Of a DNA stretch of 40,702 bases, positions 35,861-40,702 are shown piece by piece. Source of the stretch: Corynebacterium sp. HMSC078H07 (lineage in GTDB: Bacteria > Actinomycetota > Actinomycetes > Mycobacteriales > Mycobacteriaceae); NCBI RefSeq assembly GCF_001812805.1, contig NZ_KV810490.1:99632-140333 (forward strand), given 5' to 3'. How positions within the stretch are numbered: the stretch's first letter is position 1; each line of letters opens with the position of its first letter. Position numbers and translations under genes: made by a program. A model generated the notes under the pieces. It searched no databases, was not told the origin of the DNA, and saw nothing but the letters and a program-made list of their open reading frames with translations.

Positions 35861-36352
35861 ATGTCTTCCGCTGGTTCCGCTCGTCCTGCCTCCCGTTCCC
35901 AGTCCCGTTATGGCTCTTCCACTAAGAGCAAGGGTTCATGGACGAACCGCGCCATCGTCCTTGTTTTTGTAGCTGTTTTCATCGCCATGGTTTTCTTTGG
36001 CGTGCAGTATTTCCGCACTCAGCAAAAGGTCAATGCGAACATTTCCTATGTCTCGCACGAGATTCTTTCTGATGACACGGCCCGAATCTGGGTCGACATT
36101 ACCCGCAACCGCGTGGAAGAACCCGCGTACTGCATTGTTCAGGCCTTCGATTACTCCAAGGCCGAGGTCGGCCGCCGCGAAATCGCCGTCCCCGCTGGCG
36201 GTGAGGAAGCCCAGCGCGTGGCTATCGACGTTCCTACGAACCACCGCGCGGTAGCTGGCGGCGCCTACGGTTGTTCCGGCAATATCCCTTCATACTTGGA
36301 CATCGACACCATGGATTCTGTCGAATTCACGGGTGAGGCAACAGATAGCTAA
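35861..36352 (+). CDS. DUF4307 family membrane protein
   Basis: This 163-residue protein has a basic Ser-rich N-terminus (about 1-32), one TM helix (about 34-55, AIVLVFVAVFIAMVFFGVQYF) and an extracytoplasmic beta-rich domain with RNRVEEPAYCIVQAFDYSKAEVGR. It matches DUF4307, which lies between mca and greA in mycobacteria (Rv1081c position). The ATG at 35861 is chosen over a TTG at 35843 because of the promoter position. Function is unknown. Confidence 0.82.
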   Translation: MSSAGSARPASRSQSRYGSSTKSKGSWTNRAIVLVFVAVFIAMVFFGVQYFRTQQKVNANISYVSHEILSDDTARIWVDITRNRVEEPAYCIVQAFDYSKAEVGRREIAVPAGGEEAQRVAIDVPTNHRAVAGGAYGCSGNIPSYLDIDTMDSVEFTGEATDS

Positions 36353-36366
36353 AAGCCCAGCTATGC

Positions 36367-36424
36367 TAGTATGTTGAGCGTTCTGAATGGGCCGCGCCAC
36401 CAGCGCTTTTGCACCCATTCTTTT
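36367..36424 (+). promoter_or_regulatory. greA promoter and terminator-like leader hairpin
   Basis: An extended -10 TGCTAGTAT (TAGTAT at 36367-36372) is followed by a leader of about 77 nt. In it GAATGGG (36385-36391) pairs with CCCATTC (36414-36420), enclosing GCGC/GCGC, and TTTT follows at 36421-36424. It looks like an attenuator. Confidence 0.6.
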
Positions 36425-36455
36425 GAGAAGTTATCCGTAAACGGAAGGTTGCACC

Positions 36456-36977
36456 ATGGCTGAGCCGCAGAAGCAGTACATCACCCCGGAAACCAAGGCC
36501 AAGCTCGAGGCCGAACTGCAGGCCCTCATTGATCACCGCCCGGTCGTCGCTGCCGAGATTAACGAGCGCCGCGAGGAGGGTGACCTCAAGGAGAACGCCG
36601 GTTACGATGCCGCGCGTGAGATGCAGGACCAGGAAGAGGCCCGCATCAAGCAGATTTCTGAGGTTCTGGCTAACTCCACCACCGAGCGCACCGCCGTCCA
36701 GGAAGGTGTCGCCCACATCGGTTCCGTTGTTCACGTCTACTACAACGGCGATGAGGACGACCGCGAGACCTTCCTCATCGGTACCCGCGCTGCTGCCTCC
36801 GACAACAAGGATCTGGAAACCTACTCCGAGCAGTCCCCACTGGGCGCCGCTTTGCTGGGCGCCGCCGAGGGCGAGACCCGCGAATACACCGCTCCGAACG
36901 GCAAGACTTTGTCAGTCACCGTGGTCTCTGCAGCACCGTATGATTCTGCAAAGGCCGCCACGCCGCGCCAGTCCTAA
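36456..36977 (+). CDS. greA: Transcription elongation factor GreA
   Basis: GreA enters the RNA polymerase secondary channel and stimulates cleavage of backtracked RNA. This 173-residue protein has the N-terminal coiled coil (about 1-80) and a C-terminal domain including SPLGAALLGAAEGE. The DLKENAGYDAAREMQDQEEARI tip region contains the acidic residues needed for cleavage. GGAAGG precedes the ATG. The leader has a terminator-like hairpin, suggesting control by early termination. Confidence 0.95.
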   Translation: MAEPQKQYITPETKAKLEAELQALIDHRPVVAAEINERREEGDLKENAGYDAAREMQDQEEARIKQISEVLANSTTERTAVQEGVAHIGSVVHVYYNGDEDDRETFLIGTRAAASDNKDLETYSEQSPLGAALLGAAEGETREYTAPNGKTLSVTVVSAAPYDSAKAATPRQS

Positions 36978-37023
36978 CTTATACTGCTCTACATCACCGT
37001 TTTCTGAGAAAGAGTTCTATCCC

Positions 37024-37257
37024 ATGAAGAAGTTCACTCGTTTCGCCGCTGCCGGTCTGGCCGTCACCGCTGGCCTTACTCTCGCCGCTTGCCACCCGCC
37101 GAGCCAGCAAGATTCCGATGAAAAAGTCGATACTGCTGTCACCTTCGAGGGTGAGGCTCCGGGCGCCGGTGCTTCCGAGGAAACCGCAACCGAAACCGTG
37201 ACCGAGGTTGCCACCGAAGTTGCCCCTGCGACTGGCTCCGAAGTTGTAACCAACTAG
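37024..37257 (+). CDS. Small Thr/Glu-rich lipoprotein
   Basis: This 77-residue lipoprotein has a signal peptide with lipobox LAAC (Cys23). The mature part is 54 residues, acidic and disordered, with TETVTEVATEV-type repeats and no known domain. A probable -10 TATACT lies at 36980-36985, and AGAAAGAG is the ribosome-binding site. A strong terminator follows. It is probably exported and envelope-attached; function is unknown. Confidence 0.75.
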   Translation: MKKFTRFAAAGLAVTAGLTLAACHPPSQQDSDEKVDTAVTFEGEAPGAGASEETATETVTEVATEVAPATGSEVVTN

Positions 37258-37267
37258 CTTCACGCCG

Positions 37268-37301
37268 AAGCGGCACCACGATTGTTGTGGTGCCGCTTTT
37301 T
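37268..37301 (+). terminator. Rho-independent terminator of the small lipoprotein gene
   Basis: AGCGGCACCAC (37269-37279) pairs with GTGGTGCCGCT (37287-37297) around a seven-base loop, and TTTT follows. The stem is at least 11 bp. Confidence 0.9.
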
Positions 37302-37320
37302 GCGTTTTGCTCGTCGTAGC

Positions 37321-39126
37321 TTAGTCCGCGTCCCGTGCCCATTCCCCAATCACGCCCGGAAGCACCGCCGGCGATTCTCCAAGCAGGTCACGTTTGTTGG
37401 GATCTCGCTCAACCTGCGTGGTCACGGATTTGATCCGCTTTTCATTCTCTCCTCCACGGGCCGCGCCGCCCATCATGGGCATCATGCGGAGGCCCGCAGC
37501 GCCCTTCGCCACCTGTGCCCCAGTCTTAGCTGCTACGCCGGCGCCACTGTTTCCTGCGCCTCCAACCGCACCCCCAATAGGGCCAGTGACGGATCCACCA
37601 GCTCCGCCTGCGCTTGCCGACGCCCTTCCATCCTTCGCCCCACCAGTCGCCGCTGCTCCCGGCAGTCCGCCGATAACGGGATGTGTTCCGGTTTGTGGCG
37701 CGGTGCCAGATGCTCCCAATCCCCCGAGACCTGCTGCCGAGGTCGCTGGATTCTCAGGAATACGACCAAGCCCTCTGCCCAAACCACTGTTCATGCCGCT
37801 CGGCATTCCGCCTGCCCGCGAACCTGCCGTACCGCCACGGCCTCCAGGCAGCCCCATGGCTCCCATACCGGATGCTCCCACACCGGTGCCGCTTCCCAAG
37901 CCGGCCGCCGACAGGGTTTGTCCGACTCCCGATTGAACGCCGCCTAATGGATTCACGGAACTAACCCCAGCGGTGGCTGCTGAAGTGTCCATTTGTGAGG
38001 CGTCGATAGGCTCAAGCGCCTCACCAAACCCCAGCTCGCTCAAGATACTGCGCCCTCGGTTGCGCAAATCTGACTGGAACTGCGCAGCCTCTGCCGCGTC
38101 CATTCCCAGTTCCGACAGCCCCTTCATCTGCCCTTTCGCAGCGTCAAAAGAACCTGGACCAACCTCGCCGTTCTCAATAGCCTCTGCTATCTGCTTGGGC
38201 CAGGTAACACCGTCGGTGTTGTACTGCGTTCCATCCCCAGCCACTGCTCCGAATTCCGTGCTTACATCGCCACCACCAGACGGCGGGGCTGCATCCATCA
38301 GTGCGTGTTGGTACGGCATCGCCATGACAACGCCCTCTTGCAGCAGCCCCTGCATATAAAGTAACGCTGCCTCTTCCGCCGCTGCGCGCGTAGCAGGCTC
38401 CGGGATAGCCATCACCTCGAAGGCAAGCGCAACTGCCTCTGCCTGGGTACTCATGATGCGGGCCTGCAAGCCGAAGAGCTTCTGCTGCATCACCGCGGAA
38501 TTCGCAATGAAGTGCGTACCAGCTTGGGCAACCTCGCGGATCTTTGCTGCCGCCCTCGTCGTTGGCTCAGAGTCATTCTCCGACTCCAACGACGCCGCCG
38601 AAGCATGGAGCCCCTCAACGATGTCCCCAACTTCCGTGCTCAACGAACTCCAGCGCGCTTGTGCTTCCGAGACATCCCAAAATCTCGTAGTGAACAAATC
38701 GGAGGCCAGCCCCATAATCGAAGGACCCGGATCCACAACCGGCATCGTGAACCCAAACGGGCTGTACCCCGGGTCCGGCTGTTCCACGATAGGCATTGCT
38801 TCCGCTCCACCGCCGCCTCCAGCATCCGCGACGTCGAGCCCACGGCTATTCAGTTCATCCTGCGACGAGAAGCCAGCTAGCTCGGTTTGCAGTGTGTCCC
38901 CTAACCATGCGACCTGACTCCTAAATCCGTCAAGCGAATTTCGCGCAGAACCCGGATCCGTCGCCAACACACGCTGGTGGATCGCACCGACTTCACTTAG
39001 GCCTGTAACTGTAGAAAATCCCCCGTCAAGCGGGCTATGCGTACCTTGCCCTAAAATAGTAATCTCTCTGCTGAGGCGATTTACATTTTGAATCTGACTT
39101 TCAAAACTTTCTTGATTAATATTCAT
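37321..39126 (-). CDS. Large Gly/Ala-rich type VII secretion-like substrate candidate
   Basis: This 601-residue protein has no signal peptide. The N-terminal 95 residues are helical with a WLG (WxG) triplet at 74-76 between two helical segments. Residues about 150-290 form a second helical region. About 385-560 are low-complexity Gly/Ala/Ser/Met/Pro. The C-terminus (VERDPNKRDLLGESPAVLPG, then VIGEWARD) resembles the ends of actinobacterial PPE/EspB-like secreted proteins. A ribosome-binding site AAGAGGT precedes the ATG. It lies 13 bp after a DUF3558 lipoprotein gene. I infer export by an ESX-type system; no ESX machinery gene is in the window. Confidence 0.6.
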   Translation of the reverse strand: MNINQESFESQIQNVNRLSREITILGQGTHSPLDGGFSTVTGLSEVGAIHQRVLATDPGSARNSLDGFRSQVAWLGDTLQTELAGFSSQDELNSRGLDVADAGGGGGAEAMPIVEQPDPGYSPFGFTMPVVDPGPSIMGLASDLFTTRFWDVSEAQARWSSLSTEVGDIVEGLHASAASLESENDSEPTTRAAAKIREVAQAGTHFIANSAVMQQKLFGLQARIMSTQAEAVALAFEVMAIPEPATRAAAEEAALLYMQGLLQEGVVMAMPYQHALMDAAPPSGGGDVSTEFGAVAGDGTQYNTDGVTWPKQIAEAIENGEVGPGSFDAAKGQMKGLSELGMDAAEAAQFQSDLRNRGRSILSELGFGEALEPIDASQMDTSAATAGVSSVNPLGGVQSGVGQTLSAAGLGSGTGVGASGMGAMGLPGGRGGTAGSRAGGMPSGMNSGLGRGLGRIPENPATSAAGLGGLGASGTAPQTGTHPVIGGLPGAAATGGAKDGRASASAGGAGGSVTGPIGGAVGGAGNSGAGVAAKTGAQVAKGAAGLRMMPMMGGAARGGENEKRIKSVTTQVERDPNKRDLLGESPAVLPGVIGEWARDAD

Positions 39127-39139
39127 CTTACCTCTTGTC

Positions 39140-39808
39140 TTACATTAACGAAAAAAGGATTCGATCGGCCGACAAGCACTTTTCTGACATAGTCTTATCA
39201 GCACGTATTTCAGTCCAAGAAACCGAAACTATTCCTCGAATCGTTTCAATAAATACCGTGCAGGTTGCGTTAGGTATGAATTCATCTTCAACTCCATATG
39301 CGTTAGGAGTCCTGAACTGAACCGCACTAAACGATTCTGGAAATGCATTCTTTATTTCATCCATTGTTTCTTGACGAGCTTCTACCGTTACGCTCGCCGT
39401 GCTTGCCCCCGAGATAAAAGCGAAATCACAAGATCGATAACCACTTCTTTTTCGAGGTTCTCCTGACCGCTCCAAGCCCAACGGCTCAAGAGCTTCAGTT
39501 AATATTTCTTCACACGGGTCAAAGACCCTAAATCCAGCTTGAGTTCGATCAAAAGATCCGAGTGGCGGCAGCACCCCACCTCCCGATTGCCCCACCCCAC
39601 TTGCAGTCTCATTCCCCCTCTCCCCCGTGGCGGTGACATCAGCGACCCCCGAGACCGCTGAGTCACCGCCATCCTTAACATCAGAGAAATCGTGAGAACC
39701 CCCGGTACCAACGCCATGAGAACGAACACCCAGACCCTGCAGTGATGCACAGCTCGATAGCACCCCCATACAAGCCGCCACCAGCACAAGGCCCCCGATT
39801 CGCTTCAT
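39140..39808 (-). CDS. DUF3558 family lipoprotein
   Basis: This 222-residue lipoprotein has a lipobox LSSC with Cys20. A Gly/Ser-rich linker (about 25-80) leads to a C-terminal domain opening with FDPCEEILTEALEPLGL and containing YRSCDFAF, the paired-cysteine pattern of DUF3558. The ATG at 39808 has AAGGGA as ribosome-binding site and gives a proper signal peptide; a longer frame to 39895 would put 29 unlikely residues before it. The coding DNA is more AT-rich than the rest of the window, mainly in its 3' third. It is probably cotranscribed with the T7SS-like gene. Confidence 0.8.
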   Translation of the reverse strand: MKRIGGLVLVAACMGVLSSCASLQGLGVRSHGVGTGGSHDFSDVKDGGDSAVSGVADVTATGERGNETASGVGQSGGGVLPPLGSFDRTQAGFRVFDPCEEILTEALEPLGLERSGEPRKRSGYRSCDFAFISGASTASVTVEARQETMDEIKNAFPESFSAVQFRTPNAYGVEDEFIPNATCTVFIETIRGIVSVSWTEIRADKTMSEKCLSADRILFSLM

Positions 39809-39841
39809 GGTTTCCCTTCTCAACCAATCTCTCTGACTTTT

Positions 39842-39880
39842 CGAAGCCACCTTCCGGAGCGGACTCCGTGAGCGGCTTCG
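39842..39880 (-). promoter_or_regulatory. Structured 5' leader of the DUF3558 gene
   Basis: CGAAGCC (39842-39848) pairs with GGCTTCG (39874-39880) and encloses CGGAG/CTCCG (39855-39859, 39864-39868). It ends 33 bases before the ATG at 39808. No U-run follows, so a leader structure is more likely than a terminator. Confidence 0.5.
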
Positions 39881-40027
39881 GAAACAAGAATGCACGAAAA
39901 ACCACGGTCTGTCTCGGCAGAATCTATGAACTACTTAAGAATTTGCTCAATCGACGAGAATTATCAATAAATACTATTAGAAATTTAACCAATAGGTGCT
40001 GGCTAGACACTGTGACACAGACAACCA

Positions 40028-40057
40028 TCCGGCCGGAAGAATTAGATGGATCTAATT
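40028..40057. repeat. Two adjacent palindromes
   Basis: TCCGGCCGGA (40028-40037) is a perfect 10-bp palindrome. Two bases later AATTAGAT-GG-ATCTAATT (40040-40057) has perfect 8-bp arms around a 2-bp centre. The second is the size of a dimeric-regulator operator. Confidence 0.55.
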
Positions 40058-40334
40058 TGCAAAAATCTAAACGGGTACCCCCGAATTACAATAGTGAAAG
40101 TAGATGAGCTGGGCTTTTTCGGTCGATGCATTGAGCGAGTATTTTTCTTAAATCGATGTTTTCCGCAAGCAACGCCAAGCACTGTCAGCCACGAGGTAAA
40201 AGTATGCTTATGTACGGAACATTATCGAAACTGTTCACTAAAAGGCAGAAGCTCAAATCCTCACGCATCAGCTAAATCGACCATGAATCATCAAAGAAAA
40301 TCGGATACTGCACCATTGCGGGACGCGACCCCAA

Positions 40335-40612
40335 TCGTCGTCATTTTCGACGAAAAAGAGGGCCACGGCCACTACCACTTGGACGGCAGGCGAATGTCAC
40401 CCGGAGAATCCTTCATTGGGGGTAGCGCGAAACCCTAACCACAAGACCAACCCCGACGTCGTATTAAACGACGATCAGCTCGCTTGTCTCAAATCGTTTT
40501 GGCGAAGCATGGGTTCGTCGTTTCTGACGATGATAGGAAAAATCACCGATTTCCAAGTCTCACTTTTTCGCCGGGTTCCCACCCGCTTCATCGTCGTCGT
40601 TTAGTTCGACGA
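40335..40612. repeat. Cluster of four TCGTC/GACGA-type inverted repeats
   Basis: Four related repeats lie in 280 bp: TCGTCG/CGACGA at 40335-40353, CGTCGT/ACGACG at 40457-40473, TCGTC/GACGA at 40515-40530, and TCGTCG/CGACGA at 40591-40612. The 8-mer CGTCGTTT occurs at 40516, 40595 and reversed at 40466-40473. Spacers range from 5 to 10 bp. Confidence 0.6.
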
Positions 40613-40642
40613 GCAAGCCAGCCGCATCGCCGGCCCAACCTT

Positions 40643-40702
40643 CTAGAAGGGAATATCGCCACCGTCAGTGTTGTCGCGGTCTGCCGGGTCGGTCATATCA
40701 AA
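40643..40702 (-). CDS. C-terminal end of an SSB-like protein
   Basis: The last 19 codons of a leftward gene are visible, ending at TAG (40645-40643). The tail is acidic and ends in GGDIPF, like the conserved C-terminal tip (DDIPF type) by which single-stranded DNA-binding proteins contact partners. Too little is seen to be certain; it could be another DNA-related protein. Confidence 0.4.
   Translation of the reverse strand, partial: FDMTDPADRDNTDGGDIPF

Larger units (their letters stand above)
39881..40642. other. AT-rich region without a convincing gene
   Basis: This stretch is noticeably richer in A and T than the backbone, mainly at 39900-40290. Open frames at 40046-40438 (130 codons) and 40416-40604 (62 codons) lack ribosome-binding sites, have odd composition and match nothing I recognise; a 51-codon frame from 40283 is possible but unsupported. 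It contains the palindromes and inverted repeats listed separately. It may be a remnant of transferred DNA or a regulatory region of the flanking genes. Confidence 0.5.

Noticed and set aside
37394..37936. Pro-rich 180-codon plus-strand frame opposite the Gly-rich gene
   Set aside because: Pro/Ala-rich translation is what antisense of a Gly/Ala-rich gene gives; the minus strand has the ribosome-binding site and domain pattern.
40046..40438. 130-codon frame as a real gene
   Set aside because: No ribosome-binding site or -10 box at the right distance, unusual composition, and it runs through inverted repeats; kept only as a possibility in the region note.
40550..40590. GGGTTCCCACCC as part of a tRNA or att site
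   Set aside because: A plain 4-bp hairpin without TTCRA loop or matching arms; no integrase gene or second copy in the window.

Overview
The window is a high-GC actinobacterial chromosome segment, almost certainly Corynebacterium (order Mycobacteriales). Evidence: mycothiol S-conjugate amidase (Mca), a short-chain Z-prenyl synthase, LGFP, DUF3558, DUF4245, DUF4307, DUF5997 and DUF6542 proteins, a DUF222/HNH gene at the left edge, and many genes that begin at the transcription start (leaderless). No rRNA, tRNA, CRISPR array or intact insertion sequence was found.

Layout. 1-289: start of a DUF222/HNH gene running off the left edge. 503-6854: small-molecule metabolism (MFS exporter, sugar-lactone oxidase, alanine-racemase-fold PLP enzyme, divergent succinate-semialdehyde dehydrogenase, AlkX-like winged-helix protein). 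6864-7772: cation-diffusion facilitator. 7901-12875: compact operon of a HAD phosphatase, a PhnD/PhnC/PhnE/PhnE importer and an RpiR/SIS regulator. 12876-23693: housekeeping block ychF, AI-2E transporter, rmuC, DUF6542, ispH, xseA, xseB, unknown gene, DUF4245, glpX, fumC. 23716-27830: more variable insert (TetR plus DHA2 drug exporter, secreted CAP protein, GNAT acetyltransferase). 27904-36977: second housekeeping block phoH2, LGFP lipoprotein, LysR-effector-domain protein, DUF5997, glyA, coaA, Z-prenyl synthase, small membrane protein, mca, DUF4307, greA. 37024-39808: a small lipoprotein, then a large Gly-rich type VII-like substrate candidate with a DUF3558 lipoprotein. 39809-40642: AT-rich, mostly non-coding DNA full of inverted repeats. 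40643-40702: last codons of an SSB-like gene.

From memory, ychF to greA matches the gene content and order of the M. tuberculosis Rv1080c-Rv1112 region with insertions, so it is an old conserved backbone. The accessory parts are the left 12.8 kb, the tetR-GNAT insert and the right-hand 3.7 kb.

Starts were chosen by Shine-Dalgarno sequence or, for about thirteen genes, by a TAnnnT-type -10 box 6-8 nt before the start codon, the usual leaderless arrangement in this group. The most interesting observations are an exact 50-residue internal duplication in the DUF5997 protein and its divergent pairing with a LysR effector domain lacking a DNA-binding domain; three palindromes at exact 17-bp spacing before tetR; a terminator-like structure in the greA leader; the phosphonate-type importer under a sugar-phosphate-type regulator; and the T7SS-like substrate/DUF3558 pair beside an inverted-repeat-rich region.
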